DNA from: Desulfovibrio sp. ZJ209
GTDB taxonomy: Bacteria; Desulfobacterota; Desulfovibrionia; Desulfovibrionales; Desulfovibrionaceae
Reading direction: 5' to 3'
Length of the DNA: 64,000 nucleotides
Assembly: GCF_011039135.1 (NCBI RefSeq)
Contig: NZ_JAAKEJ010000006.1
Location: 124,001-188,000 of the forward strand
The notes under the pieces are model-generated. The model had not been told where the DNA came from and ran no database searches. It saw only the letters and a program-made list of their open reading frames with translations. The translations under genes were made by a program, and so were the position numbers. Below are positions 32,961 to 41,458 of the stretch, piece after piece; positions within the stretch are counted from its first letter, which is position 1, and each line of letters starts with the position of its first letter.

Positions 32961-33952
32961 GCGCGCCCGGGCTCCGATCGGGCGCCGACACGCCCCTTCT
33001 GGAGGTGCGGGACGTGGCCCGCTCCTTTGCCGTGCGCCGGGGCCTTTTTGGCGAAACGCGCAGCCTGCGCGCCGTGGACGGCGTGAGCTTCACGCTCGCG
33101 GGCGGCGAGAGCCTCGGCCTCGTGGGGGAATCCGGCTGCGGCAAGTCCACCCTCGGGCGGCTCACCTGCGGGCTGCTCAGGCCCGATGCGGGCGAGGTCC
33201 TGCTGGAGGGCCGTCCCCTGCCTCAGGCCGGCGCCGGGAGCTGGAGCGCCGGGCGTCTCCAGATGGTCTTTCAGGACCCGGCCTCGTCCCTCAACCCGCG
33301 CCTTAAGGTGCGCGCCTCGGTGGCCGAGCCCCTGGCCGCGGCCGGCGTGCCCCGGCCTGAACGCCGCGCCCGCGCCGAGGAGGCCCTGGCGGCCGTGGGC
33401 CTCGCCGGCGCCGGGGAGCGCTATCCGCACGCCTTTTCGGGCGGCCAGCGCCAGCGCATCGCGCTTGCGCGCGCCCTCGTCACCCGGCCGGACATCATCG
33501 TGTGCGACGAGCCGGTCTCAGCGCTCGACGCCTCGGTGCAGGCGCAGATCCTCAACCTGCTGCGCGACGCGCAGGAGCGCTTCCGCCCGGCCTATCTCTT
33601 CATTTCCCACGACCTCGCGGTGGTGGGCTTCATGTGCCGGCGCATCCTTGTGATGTATCTGGGGCAGATCGTGGAGGAGGCCAGCGCCGAACGCCTCTTC
33701 GCCGGGCCCGCGCATCCCTACAGCCAGGCCTTGCTCGCGGCCATGCCCGCCGGCGAGCGGGACTGGGCGCGCGGCCGGGGCCTCGACGACCTGCCCCCGC
33801 CCCTGCGCGGCGAGCCGCCGAGCCCGCTTTCGCCGCCCGCGGGGTGCCGCTTTCATCCGCGCTGTCCGCGCGCGGAGGCCATCTGCCGCGCAACGCCGCC
33901 GCCGTGGAAAGAGCTCGCGCCGGACTGGCGCGCGCGCTGCCATTTTGCCTGA
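32957..33952 (+). CDS. Oligopeptide/dipeptide-type ABC transporter ATPase (OppF/DppF-like)
   Basis: 331-residue ATP-binding subunit of a peptide/nickel-type importer. Walker A GESGCGKST with Lys63, Q-loop MVFQDPASSLNPR, signature FSGGQRQRIALARAL, Walker B DIIVCDEPVSALD and the C-terminal oligopeptide-HPY segment with paired cysteines (CRFHPRCPRAEAIC) are complete. It starts with GTG at 32957 inside the cobT stop. No permease, solute-binding protein or OppD partner is in the window, so it is an orphan subunit here. Coupling to cobT might hint at cobalt, nickel or corrinoid handling, but that is only position-based. Confidence 0.85.
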   Translation: MSAPGLRSGADTPLLEVRDVARSFAVRRGLFGETRSLRAVDGVSFTLAGGESLGLVGESGCGKSTLGRLTCGLLRPDAGEVLLEGRPLPQAGAGSWSAGRLQMVFQDPASSLNPRLKVRASVAEPLAAAGVPRPERRARAEEALAAVGLAGAGERYPHAFSGGQRQRIALARALVTRPDIIVCDEPVSALDASVQAQILNLLRDAQERFRPAYLFISHDLAVVGFMCRRILVMYLGQIVEEASAERLFAGPAHPYSQALLAAMPAGERDWARGRGLDDLPPPLRGEPPSPLSPPAGCRFHPRCPRAEAICRATPPPWKELAPDWRARCHFA

Positions 33953-33968
33953 AAAAACGGATGCTCCC

Positions 33969-34211
33969 CTAGCCCGCGGAGGTCACCACCCGCACCAGAA
34001 GCTCGTCCCCGGGCCAGACGCGGCGGTCGGGCGTGAGCAGTTCGCCACCGCGCACCACCAGGGCGGTCTCTTCCATGAGGCCGAGCGCCTCCAGCAGTTG
34101 CCGCGCCGTCTTGGGCCGGCGCAGGGTGAGGCGACGCTCCTCCGGCTGGAGGAGCACGGTGACGGTATTTTCCCGAAAGTCCGCTCCGGCGGGCGGCGTG
34201 TCGTCCATCAT
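33969..34211 (-). CDS. MoaD/ThiS-like small beta-grasp protein
   Basis: 80 residues with the beta-grasp pattern of sulfur-carrier proteins (VTVLLQPEERRLTLRRPKTARQLLEAL, WPGDELLVRVV). Active carriers end in Gly-Gly; this one ends Ser-Ala-Gly, so thiocarboxylate chemistry is doubtful unless the tail still works. Two adjacent ATGs (34211 and 34208) are possible; the first follows GGGGGAAGC. It lies 11 bases downstream of a nucleoside-recognition membrane protein on the same strand, so the two are a unit of unknown purpose. Confidence 0.6.
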   Translation of the reverse strand: MMDDTPPAGADFRENTVTVLLQPEERRLTLRRPKTARQLLEALGLMEETALVVRGGELLTPDRRVWPGDELLVRVVTSAG

Positions 34212-34222
34212 GCTTCCCCCTT

Positions 34223-35233
34223 TTAGGTGCGCGTCCAGAGATAGTAGACCCAGGTCATGAACGCCATGCTGGCCGCCCGGAGCGCCTGGTTGGCGAGGAT
34301 GAGGCGCAGGGCCTCGGCCGGGCGGAAAAAGCCCGCATAGGCCGGGAACTGGTGCCGGATGGCACGCACCGGCGTGGAGAGGATATTACCGGCAAGCAAG
34401 GCCAGCACCACGTCGCGCGCGTCGAGGCCCCCGGCCTCAAGCAGGCTCCCGGCAGCGCCGAGGGCCGCGCCGAGTTCGGCCGCGAAATGGAGCACGATGA
34501 CGCCCACGGCCTGCGGCTTCAAAAAGCTGAGCCAGTCCATATGGCCGGCGAGCCACGCCTCCAGCGCGGCGAAGGCGCCGAGCCGCTGGAGCGCGTACAT
34601 GAGGATGTAGACCGGCACCGTGAAGCCCACGAGCCTCGGAAGCCGCCGCCGGAAGCGTCGCCACGCCTTGTCCAGCGCAGGCCGGGGGCCTGTCCCGGCC
34701 TGGGGCTGCTCCGGCGCGGGAACGGCGCCGGCCATGCCGCTCTGCCCCGGCGCGGGCAACAGCGCCCGGCCGAGAAAGACGGTAAAGGCGGTGCGCACCG
34801 CCGCGGCCACGAGGGTCAGGCCCACATAGACGACGGCCGGCAGCCCGAGCACCGGCCACGTGAGCAGGAAGATGGCCGGCGTGTGCACGAGGTAGGCGGG
34901 CAGGCTGTTGAAGAGGTTGGCGAGCATGAGCTCGCGGCCCGAAAGCTCGCCCGCGTCCCGCCGGCCGGCGAGCAGGGCATTGGCCGATGCCGGCGACACG
35001 AAGGCCAGGGCAAAGGCCGCGCCGGCCACCGGCGGCATGTGCGCGGCGCGGGCCAGCGGCTGGGCGAGCCGGGCGAGTCCCCGCGTCCAGTTGAGAGCCT
35101 CGAGCACATTGGCGACGAGGAGGCCCAAGGCGAGCCCGAGCACAAGCCGCAACAGCGGCCAGATAAGGGAATGCCAGAGCGCGGCCCCGTCCGCGAGCCA
35201 CGAAACAGGCTCAGCCACGGGCGCCCCCGCCAC
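34223..35233 (-). CDS. Nucleoside-recognition (Gate) domain membrane protein
   Basis: 336-residue polytopic inner-membrane protein with about eight to nine helices and two Gate-like halves (AFALAFVSPASANALLAG with LANLFNSLPAYLVHTP, and FAAELGAALGAAGSLLE with LLAGNILSTPVRAIRHQ). Proteins of this class are related to SpmA/SpmB and FeoB-type gates; substrate is not known. The two halves are joined by a cytoplasmic Pro/Ala loop at ~165-195. It precedes the MoaD-like gene and follows rnhA by 24 bases, all on the minus strand. Confidence 0.7.
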   Translation of the reverse strand: MAGAPVAEPVSWLADGAALWHSLIWPLLRLVLGLALGLLVANVLEALNWTRGLARLAQPLARAAHMPPVAGAAFALAFVSPASANALLAGRRDAGELSGRELMLANLFNSLPAYLVHTPAIFLLTWPVLGLPAVVYVGLTLVAAAVRTAFTVFLGRALLPAPGQSGMAGAVPAPEQPQAGTGPRPALDKAWRRFRRRLPRLVGFTVPVYILMYALQRLGAFAALEAWLAGHMDWLSFLKPQAVGVIVLHFAAELGAALGAAGSLLEAGGLDARDVVLALLAGNILSTPVRAIRHQFPAYAGFFRPAEALRLILANQALRAASMAFMTWVYYLWTRT

Positions 35234-35257
35234 GTGCCCGGCACGGCGCGGGCCTCG

Positions 35258-35743
35258 TCACTTGCGGGCGCCCTCGGCCACAAAGCCCGCATCGGCCGGC
35301 AAGTCCGGGCGCCCGGCGCAGGCCCGGGCCAGCTCGTCGCAACGCTCGTTTTCCGCATGGCCGGCATGGCCGCGCAGCCAGTGCAGCCGCACCTCATGCC
35401 GCTCCAAAAGGGGCACCAGCCGCTGCCAGAGGTCGACATTGAGCACGGGCTTCTTGTCCGCCTTGACCCAGTTTTTCTTTTGCCAGGAGTCGAGCCAGCC
35501 CTTCTCCACCGCATTGCGCACGTATTGCGAATCCGTAGAGAGGTCCACGGCGCAGGGCTCTTTCAACGCCTCGAGCGCGGCGAGGACGGCCATAATCTCC
35601 ATGCGGTTGTTGGTGGTGCGCCTGAAGCCGCCCGAGAGCTCCCGCCGCGCCCCGGTGTCGGGATGCGTGAGCACCGCGGCCCAGCCCCCGGGCCCGGGAT
35701 TGCCGAGGCAGGAGCCGTCCGTATGGATGATGACATGCTTCAT
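35258..35743 (-). CDS. rnhA: Ribonuclease HI
   Basis: Cleaves the RNA strand of RNA-DNA hybrids. 161 residues, full length. The metal-binding carboxylates are in [28 protein letters not shown] and LSTDSQYV, and the C-terminal [15 protein letters not shown] supplies the catalytic His and last Asp. It starts at the ATG at 35743, 20 bases after the dnaB stop. Its place downstream of dnaB fits a replication-related transcript. Confidence 0.96.
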   Translation of the reverse strand: MKHVIIHTDGSCLGNPGPGGWAAVLTHPDTGARRELSGGFRRTTNNRMEIMAVLAALEALKEPCAVDLSTDSQYVRNAVEKGWLDSWQKKNWVKADKKPVLNVDLWQRLVPLLERHEVRLHWLRGHAGHAENERCDELARACAGRPDLPADAGFVAEGARK

Positions 35744-35763
35744 GGCGCTGCCTCCACCGCCGG

Positions 35764-37248
35764 TCAGGCACGGCTTTCCGAGGGGCCGGGCGCCCAGTCG
35801 GGCGCCATGGTCTCGAAGGAGGTGTAGGGCGAGAGATACATGAGCTCCACCGCGCCCACCGGCCCGTTGCGCTGCTTGCCGATGATGATTTCCGCAACCC
35901 CCTGCGGGGGCCGCTCCGAGGGCTTCTGGTACTTGTACACGTCCTCGCGGTAGACGAACATGATCACGTCCGCGTCCTGCTCGATGGCGCCGGATTCGCG
36001 CAGGTCGGAGAGCATGGGCCGCTTGTCGCCGCGCTCCTCCACCTTGCGGTTGAGCTGCGAGAGCGCCACCACCGGGATGTCCAGCTCCTTGGCGAGGCCC
36101 TTGAGGGAGCGGGAGATGTCCGAGATCTCGAGCTCGCGCGAGTCGGTGCGGCGGCTCGTGCGCATGAGCTGGAGGTAATCCACCACCACGAGCCCGAGGC
36201 CTTTCTCCGCCTTGAGGCGGCGCGCCCGCGCGCGCAGCTCCAGCGTGGAGAGGGCCGGCGTGTCGTCGATATAGACCGGCGCGCGCGAGACCACGTCCGC
36301 CGCGGTGTAGAGGCGCTGCCAGTCATCGTCCGTGAGCTGCGAGGGGCGCCTGAGCTTGGAGAGATCCACCTTGCCCCACACGGCGAGCATGCGCTGCATG
36401 AGCTGTTCCTTGCTCATTTCCAGCGAGAAGATGCCCACGGGCACCTCCTGCTCCACGGCCGCGTGCAGGGCCATGCAGAGCGCAAAGGCCGTCTTGCCCA
36501 TGCTCGGGCGCGCGGCCACGATGATGAGGTCCGAGGGCTGGAGGCCGGCGGTCAGCGTGTCGAGGCGCCGGTAGCCCGTGGTCACGCCCGTGACCACGTC
36601 GCGCGCATCCGCGAGCTTGGAGAGGTTCTCAAACACCTTGTCCAGCAGCTCGCGCGTGGGCGAAAAATCGCGCCTGGCCGTGCGCCGGGACACGGCGAAG
36701 ACCGCCTGCTCGGACTCGTCCAGAAGCGCGTCCACCTCGCGCGAGGCGTCGTAGCAGTTGCCGATGATGCCGGAGCACACGTCGATGAGCCCGCGCTGGA
36801 GCGCCTTGTCGCGCACGATGCCCGCGTAATATTCGGCATTGGCGCCCGAGACCACGGCCTGCGCGAGGTCCGCGAGGTAGACGGCCCCGCCGGCTTCCTC
36901 CAGAGCGTTCATGGCCTTGAGCTGCTCGGCCGTGGAAACGAGGTCGATGGGCGCGGTCTTGGAATAGAGCTCGAGAAAGGCGCGGAAGATGACCGTGTGC
37001 GCGGGGAGGTAGAAATCCGCGGGCACGAGGATATCCGCGATGGAGTGCATGAGCTGCGGCCGCATGAGCAGGCCGCCGAGCACGGCCTGCTCGGCCTCGG
37101 CACTGTGCGGCGGCACGCGGCGCACGAGGTCGGCCTGGGCGCTGGCCGACCTGTCAGCGCCGGAAGCGGCCCCCCGGTGGCTGCCTCCAGAAGGAACGCC
37201 CCCGGCCTTGCGGCCGGGGGCGTCGGAAGCGTTACCGGCCTGCGCCAC
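35764..37248 (-). CDS. dnaB: Replicative DNA helicase DnaB
   Basis: Hexameric 5'-3' helicase of the replication fork. 494 residues from GTG 37248. Core begins [18 protein letters not shown]; RecA-like domain has Walker [32 protein letters not shown] and [14 protein letters not shown]. The family normally starts about 15 residues before VPPHS, so the ~45-residue Ala/Gly/Ser-rich leader here is unusual; there is no in-frame ATG in it. GTG 37248 is one base after the rplI stop with GGGGCCTAGG before it, and I prefer it; GTG at 37125 or 37116 is the alternative. A perfect 11-bp hairpin (37196-37221) lies inside the leader. Gene order rpsF-rpsR-rplI-dnaB is classical. Confidence 0.93.
   Translation of the reverse strand: MAQAGNASDAPGRKAGGVPSGGSHRGAASGADRSASAQADLVRRVPPHSAEAEQAVLGGLLMRPQLMHSIADILVPADFYLPAHTVIFRAFLELYSKTAPIDLVSTAEQLKAMNALEEAGGAVYLADLAQAVVSGANAEYYAGIVRDKALQRGLIDVCSGIIGNCYDASREVDALLDESEQAVFAVSRRTARRDFSPTRELLDKVFENLSKLADARDVVTGVTTGYRRLDTLTAGLQPSDLIIVAARPSMGKTAFALCMALHAAVEQEVPVGIFSLEMSKEQLMQRMLAVWGKVDLSKLRRPSQLTDDDWQRLYTAADVVSRAPVYIDDTPALSTLELRARARRLKAEKGLGLVVVDYLQLMRTSRRTDSRELEISDISRSLKGLAKELDIPVVALSQLNRKVEERGDKRPMLSDLRESGAIEQDADVIMFVYREDVYKYQKPSERPPQGVAEIIIGKQRNGPVGAVELMYLSPYTSFETMAPDWAPGPSESRA
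37196..37221 (-). repeat. GC-rich perfect hairpin between rplI and the dnaB core
   Basis: CGCCCCCGGCC, a 4-base loop and its exact complement. It looks like a terminator stem but has no T run on either strand. It falls in the long N-terminal leader of dnaB, so it may slow transcription or translation after the ribosomal genes, or mark that dnaB truly starts further in. Confidence 0.6.
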
Positions 37249-37249
37249 C

Positions 37250-37789
37250 CTAGGCCCCGGCTTCGGCCTCGGCCACGGCTTCGACAGCTTCGGCCACAGC
37301 CTCGGCTTCGGCGGCGGCAAGCTCCTCTTCCGTCACCTCGGGCTGGTGGTCGGAAACCACCTGCACCGGCACCACGGCGATGACATCGGCGTGCAGGCGC
37401 ACGCGCACGGGGTGCTCGCCCAGGGTGCGGATGGGCGCGTCCATGAGAATGCGGCGGCGGTCCACTTCGAGCCCCTGTTCGGCGATGGCGTCGCCGATGA
37501 TGGTGCTCGTCACCGAGCCGTAGAGCTTGTCGTTCTCGCCCACGTGCATGGGGATGACCACCTTGAGGGCCTCGAGGCGGGCGGCGAGGCCGCGCGCCTC
37601 GGCGCGCAGGGCGTCCATGCGGGCCTGAAGCTTGTTGCGCTCCTGCTCGAAGACCTTGAGGTTGGCCGGGCTCGCCACCATGGCCAGCCCCTGGGGCAAA
37701 AGGTAGTTGCGCCCGTAGCCGGGCTTCACCTCGACCACATCGCCAAGATTGCCGAGATTTTCCACATCGGCGCGAAGAATGAGTTTCAT
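37250..37789 (-). CDS. rplI: 50S ribosomal protein L9
   Basis: Large-subunit protein bound to 23S rRNA. 179 residues, slightly longer than the usual ~150. It begins MKLILRADVENLGNLGDVVEVKPGYGRNYLLPQGLA, the standard N-terminal fold; a central helix and C-terminal domain follow. The last ~30 residues are an Ala/Glu repeat tail (AAAEAEAVAEAVEAVAEA) that accounts for the extra length. The stop is one base before the chosen dnaB start. Confidence 0.97.
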   Translation of the reverse strand: MKLILRADVENLGNLGDVVEVKPGYGRNYLLPQGLAMVASPANLKVFEQERNKLQARMDALRAEARGLAARLEALKVVIPMHVGENDKLYGSVTSTIIGDAIAEQGLEVDRRRILMDAPIRTLGEHPVRVRLHADVIAVVPVQVVSDHQPEVTEEELAAAEAEAVAEAVEAVAEAEAGA

Positions 37790-37798
37790 GGGCGCCTC

Positions 37799-38062
37799 CT
37801 AGATGTTGCTCTTTTTCTTGACGCCGGAATCGTGCGTGGCCGTGTAGATGAGCATGGCCATCTGGCGGGCGCGCTTGATTTCGCGCGTCAGCTCGCGCTG
37901 GTGGCGGGCGCAGGTGCCGGTGATGCGGCGGGCGATGATCTTGCCGCGCTCGGTGATGAAGTCCTTCAGGACTTCGGGATTCTTGTAGTTGAGCGGCAGT
38001 TCCTTGTCGGCGCAGAAGCGGCAGAACTTGCGGCGCGGGGCGAACTTCTTCTTGAAGGCCAT
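37799..38062 (-). CDS. rpsR: 30S ribosomal protein S18
   Basis: 87 residues, normal length. Recognised by [30 protein letters not shown]-type sequence with [23 protein letters not shown], which binds 16S rRNA beside S6. The two N-terminal cysteines (CRFC) and the third at GTC suggest the zinc-binding version. It starts immediately after the rpsF stop and ends 9 bases before rplI. Confidence 0.98.
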   Translation of the reverse strand: MAFKKKFAPRRKFCRFCADKELPLNYKNPEVLKDFITERGKIIARRITGTCARHQRELTREIKRARQMAMLIYTATHDSGVKKKSNI

Positions 38063-38371
38063 TTACGCATCCTCCCCGGCCGCTTCGTCGGCCAGCTTGA
38101 CGGTGAGGAACTTGAAGATGCCGTCGGTGATACGGATATTGCGCTCCAGCTCGGCCACGAGCGGCGCCGGGGCCTCGTAGACGAGGCGCACATAGAAGCC
38201 GCGCATGAGCTTCTTCACGGGATAGGCGAGGTCGCGCATGCCCCACTGGTCCACCTCGACCATTTTGCCGCCTTCGCGCTCGATGATGCCCGTGAGCGCG
38301 GCCAGGATGCCCTCGCGGCTCTCGGCCGAAAGCTCCGGCGAGAACAGGAGGAGGGTCTCGAACTTCCGCAT
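38063..38371 (-). CDS. rpsF: 30S ribosomal protein S6
   Basis: 102 residues beginning MRKFETLLLFSPELSAE with the C-terminal RLVYEAPAPLVAELERNIRI segment; partner of S18 on the small subunit. The start at 38371 is set by AAGGAGAAGCATC. The frame reaches back to 38548 but that part overlaps the divergent rlmE start and has no S6 similarity. First gene of rpsF-rpsR-rplI-dnaB; its promoter should lie in 38372-38527, shared with rlmE in the other direction. Confidence 0.97.
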   Translation of the reverse strand: MRKFETLLLFSPELSAESREGILAALTGIIEREGGKMVEVDQWGMRDLAYPVKKLMRGFYVRLVYEAPAPLVAELERNIRITDGIFKFLTVKLADEAAGEDA

Positions 38372-38527
38372 GATGCTTCTCCTTGTGGATTGACAGCTCG
38401 CACCAGAGGTACGGGCAAGGAACCAAGACTGATACCCGCCAAAGGGGCTGCTGTCAACCGGGGGCGCCGGGGGGAACGGGCGCGCCCCTTGGCGGCGCCC
38501 GGAAAAACGTGTATGCTGTTCCGCTGC

Positions 38528-39178
38528 ATGAAGGAATACCGCGACCACTACTTTCTCAAGGCCAAGCGCGAGAACTATCCGGCCCGCTCCATCTACAAGC
38601 TGCGCGAGCTGGACGCCCGCTTCCGCCTGCTTGCGCCCGGCATGCGCGTGCTCGACCTGGGCGCGGCCCCGGGCTCGTGGTCACTGGGCGCGGCCGAGCG
38701 CGTGGGCAAGCGCGGGCGCGTGCTCGCCTGCGATATCCAGGAGACGACCACGGCCTTCCCGCCGCAGGTGGTGTTCATGGTCTCCAACGCCTTTGAGCCC
38801 ACGGCGGCATTCGCGGCCGCCATGGCGGAGACCGGGCCTTTCGACCTCGTCATGAGCGACATGGCCCCCTCCACCACGGGCACGCGCTTCACGGACCAGG
38901 CGCGCTCGCTGGAGCTCGCGCGGACGGCCTTCGAGACGGCGCGGAGGCACCTGAAGCCGGGCGGCAATTTCGTGGTCAAGATCTTCATGGGGCCCGACGT
39001 GGGCGAACTGCTCGCGCCCATGCGCCGGGCCTTCCGCAAGGTCACGACCTTCAAGCCCAAGAGCTCGCGCGCCGAGAGCAAGGAAACCTTTTTCACGGGC
39101 CTGGGCTTCAAGGGCGCGGCACCTGCGAGGGACGCCGCCGGGGCTGCGGAACCCGCACCAGGCGACAACGCCGGCTAG
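38528..39178 (+). CDS. rlmE: 23S rRNA (uridine-2552-2'-O) methyltransferase RlmE/FtsJ
   Basis: SAM-dependent methylation of U2552 in the ribosomal A loop. 216 residues. It has [20 protein letters not shown] at the start, SAM-binding [22 protein letters not shown] and VVKIFMGPD with [12 protein letters not shown]; the K-D-K-E catalytic tetrad is contained in these. The last ~25 residues are an Ala/Pro tail beyond the fold. It diverges from the rpsF operon and is followed 50 bases later by the YebC-type gene. Confidence 0.93.
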   Translation: MKEYRDHYFLKAKRENYPARSIYKLRELDARFRLLAPGMRVLDLGAAPGSWSLGAAERVGKRGRVLACDIQETTTAFPPQVVFMVSNAFEPTAAFAAAMAETGPFDLVMSDMAPSTTGTRFTDQARSLELARTAFETARRHLKPGGNFVVKIFMGPDVGELLAPMRRAFRKVTTFKPKSSRAESKETFFTGLGFKGAAPARDAAGAAEPAPGDNAG

Positions 39179-39228
39179 GGCCGGCGCGGGAATTTTCGGC
39201 ACTTTTTTCACCCACACGGGGAGGTCAT

Positions 39229-39966
39229 ATGTCCGGTCACAGCAAATGGGCCAACATCCAGCACCGCAAGGGGCGCCAGGACGCCAAGCGCGGCAAGGTC
39301 TTCACCAAGGCCGCCAAGGAGATCATCATCGCCGCCAAGAACGGTGGCGACCCGTCCGGCAATCCGCGCCTGCGCGCGGCCATCGCGGCGGCCAAGGCCG
39401 TCAACCTGCCGAAGGACAAGATCGAGGCCGCCATCCGCAAGGGCACCGGCGAGGACGCGGGCGGCGACATCGCCGAAGCCTTCTACGAAGGGTACGGCCC
39501 GGGCGGCATCGCCATCATGGTGGAGGTGGCCACGGACAACAAGAACCGCACCGTGGCGGAGGTACGCCACCTCTTCACCAAGCACGGGGGCGCCATGGGC
39601 GAGAACGGCAGCGTGGCCTGGATGTTCGAGCGCAAGGGCGTCATCGCGGTGCCGCGCGCCGATTACGCCGAGGACGCCATCATGGAGGTCGCGCTGGAGG
39701 CCGGCGCCGACGATGTCATCGATGACGAGGACGTGTGGACCATCCAGACGGCCATGGCCGACTTCGCGGCCGTGCGCGACGCGCTTGAGGCGGCCGGCGT
39801 TGCCATGGAATCCGCGGAGCTCGCCATGGTGCCGGCCAACCTCGTGGCCGTCAACGCCGAGACGGGCGTGAAGCTGCTCAGGCTCATGGACGCGCTGGAC
39901 GACAATGACGATGTTCAGAACGTCTACGTGAACGCGGACTTCCCGGACGACATGCCGGCGGACTAG
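39229..39966 (+). CDS. YebC/PmpR-family protein
   Basis: 245 residues, standard length. It begins [21 protein letters not shown], the signature of this family, followed by [13 protein letters not shown] and [13 protein letters not shown]. Members have been described as DNA-binding regulators and more recently as ribosome-associated factors helping at proline-rich stalls; sequence does not decide between these. GGGGAGGTCAT is a strong ribosome-binding site. ruvC starts 24 bases after the stop, the conserved yebC-ruvC order. Confidence 0.95.
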   Translation: MSGHSKWANIQHRKGRQDAKRGKVFTKAAKEIIIAAKNGGDPSGNPRLRAAIAAAKAVNLPKDKIEAAIRKGTGEDAGGDIAEAFYEGYGPGGIAIMVEVATDNKNRTVAEVRHLFTKHGGAMGENGSVAWMFERKGVIAVPRADYAEDAIMEVALEAGADDVIDDEDVWTIQTAMADFAAVRDALEAAGVAMESAELAMVPANLVAVNAETGVKLLRLMDALDDNDDVQNVYVNADFPDDMPAD

Positions 39967-39990
39967 CTGACTCGGGCGCGCCCCACCGGG

Positions 39991-40539
39991 ATGGCGACCA
40001 TCACCGTCATCGGCATCGACCCCGGCTCGCAGCGCACGGGCTGGGGCGTGGTGCGCGAGGTTTCGGGCGTGCTCTCGCTCGTGGAGTGCGGCGTGGTGCG
40101 CACGCTGGGCGGCCGCGGGCGCGAGGATGCGGCCGGGGGTGCGGAGAGCGGCTTTTCCCGCCGGCTTGCGCGCATCTATCACGAGCTCGCCGCCATCCTC
40201 GGGCGCCACAGGCCCGACCAGGCGGCCATGGAGCAGGTCTTCACCGCCAAGAACGCGGCCAGCGCCCTCAAGCTCGGGCAGGCGCGCGGGGCGGCCGTGG
40301 CGGCCTGCGCCGCCGCCGGGCTGGATGTGGCCGACTACGCCCCCACCCTTGTCAAGAAATCCCTCGTGGGCACTGGCCGCGCCGAAAAGGAACAGGTGGC
40401 CTTCATGGTGCGCCGCCTGCTCAATGTGCGCGACGAGGCAGCCGCCAAATGGCCGCTGGACGCCTCGGACGCGCTGGCCGTGGCCATCTGCCACCTGGGC
40501 ATGCGCCGTTTCGCCGCGCTCCGGATCCAAGGCGGTTGA
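39991..40539 (+). CDS. ruvC: Holliday-junction resolvase RuvC
   Basis: Endonuclease that cuts Holliday junctions symmetrically. 182 residues. The catalytic carboxylates are in VIGIDPGSQRTGWG, AMEQVFTAKN and DASDALAVAICH. A short Gly/Ala-rich insertion (GGRGREDAAGGAESG, near 46-60) widens one loop. ruvA and ruvB are not in the window. The strongly AT-rich block begins just after this gene (from about 40,560). Confidence 0.96.
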   Translation: MATITVIGIDPGSQRTGWGVVREVSGVLSLVECGVVRTLGGRGREDAAGGAESGFSRRLARIYHELAAILGRHRPDQAAMEQVFTAKNAASALKLGQARGAAVAACAAAGLDVADYAPTLVKKSLVGTGRAEKEQVAFMVRRLLNVRDEAAAKWPLDASDALAVAICHLGMRRFAALRIQGG

Positions 40540-40653
40540 GGCTTTCTCGAACCCCTCAATAAGGCGTGTTGTCCTTCCCCTAGGCCATCCATAAGGTTTC
40601 CCATGCTGCTGTAGAACCCACGAAGGTAAATTTAAGGGGTAAAATAAACCAAT

Positions 40654-41355
40654 CTAGTTCAAACAGAACTGTGTTGCCCTTTTCTGCCAATATTGGCGTC
40701 GCCATTTATCAAAATCTGCTCTCTGAATTTCGCTCATATTTGTGTGATTATGGAGATCAGAATAATTTTGTGAATGTTCATCAAACAATATTTCCATTAT
40801 TATCCCATCTTCTTCTTGTAAAATATGATGAAGTTGAATAGCTTTACAATTTTTATCAAAAGGAGCATTCCCTAATTTCATTGAGTCACAACTAGTTTTT
40901 CCAGAACACCTTATAGCAACATCAATAATATTATCCCGTTGCGCTACAGGTTTATTATTCACTTCTTTAATTTTGGAGTTTTTTAAAATATTTTTTTCTA
41001 TGGATGAAATATTTCTCGGAAAAAGAAATTGACGTATCTTTCTAATAAATTTAATTTTACTCATATGTTTCCAAAGCCACCTCACAATACTAAATATACC
41101 TTGACCTGTAGAACGTATTATTGCTGGATTTAAAACAGCACTTGCTGCTCCAAAACCTGGCTCTAATTCATCTTTTGAAAAAATAATTTTGGAAAGGCTT
41201 CCATCATTTTGTATCTCGTATAATTCTGAATCGATCATAATAACTTTATTATCATCATCATAAATATAGGTAAAATCATGATTATCTGAAGATAATGCTA
41301 TATTTTCACCACAGATAATTAAAAAAATAAGAAATATGCCAACCTTATACCGCAT
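40654..41355 (-). CDS. Secreted LHH-type (HNH/EndoVII superfamily) nuclease, AT-rich orphan
   Basis: 233 residues, about one-third G+C in a two-thirds G+C neighbourhood, so almost certainly acquired. Residues 1-22 form a hydrophobic signal peptide or anchor. The C-terminal ~65 residues match the LHH nuclease pattern found in polymorphic toxins: QLHHILQEEDG (His176-His177), EHSQ (His194), LHNH (His202, His204), then a basic FDKWRRQYWQKRA helix. The middle (about 55-110) looks like a linker with a hydrophobic patch. GGAG seven bases before the ATG at 41355 is a good ribosome-binding site. No immunity gene or secretion system lies next to it, so target and export route are unknown. Confidence 0.65.
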   Translation of the reverse strand: MRYKVGIFLIFLIICGENIALSSDNHDFTYIYDDDNKVIMIDSELYEIQNDGSLSKIIFSKDELEPGFGAASAVLNPAIIRSTGQGIFSIVRWLWKHMSKIKFIRKIRQFLFPRNISSIEKNILKNSKIKEVNNKPVAQRDNIIDVAIRCSGKTSCDSMKLGNAPFDKNCKAIQLHHILQEEDGIIMEILFDEHSQNYSDLHNHTNMSEIQRADFDKWRRQYWQKRATQFCLN

Positions 41356-41402
41356 ATTATATCTCCAATCTTCCTATTAGCTACTCATCTTTTAGAGTAA
41401 AG

Positions 41403-41435
41403 GGGCGCCGCTCCCCCAGGAACGGCGCCCTTTTT
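41403..41435. terminator. Hairpin terminator beside the propeller gene
   Basis: GGGCGCCG and CGGCGCCC arms (41403-41410, 41423-41430) with a 12-base loop. A T run follows on the plus strand; on the minus strand, where the propeller gene ends at 41459, the tail is CTTTACT, a weaker run. It separates that gene from the AT-rich nuclease. Confidence 0.7.
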
Positions 41436-41458
41436 CATTTTCGTTCAGCCCGAAAGCC

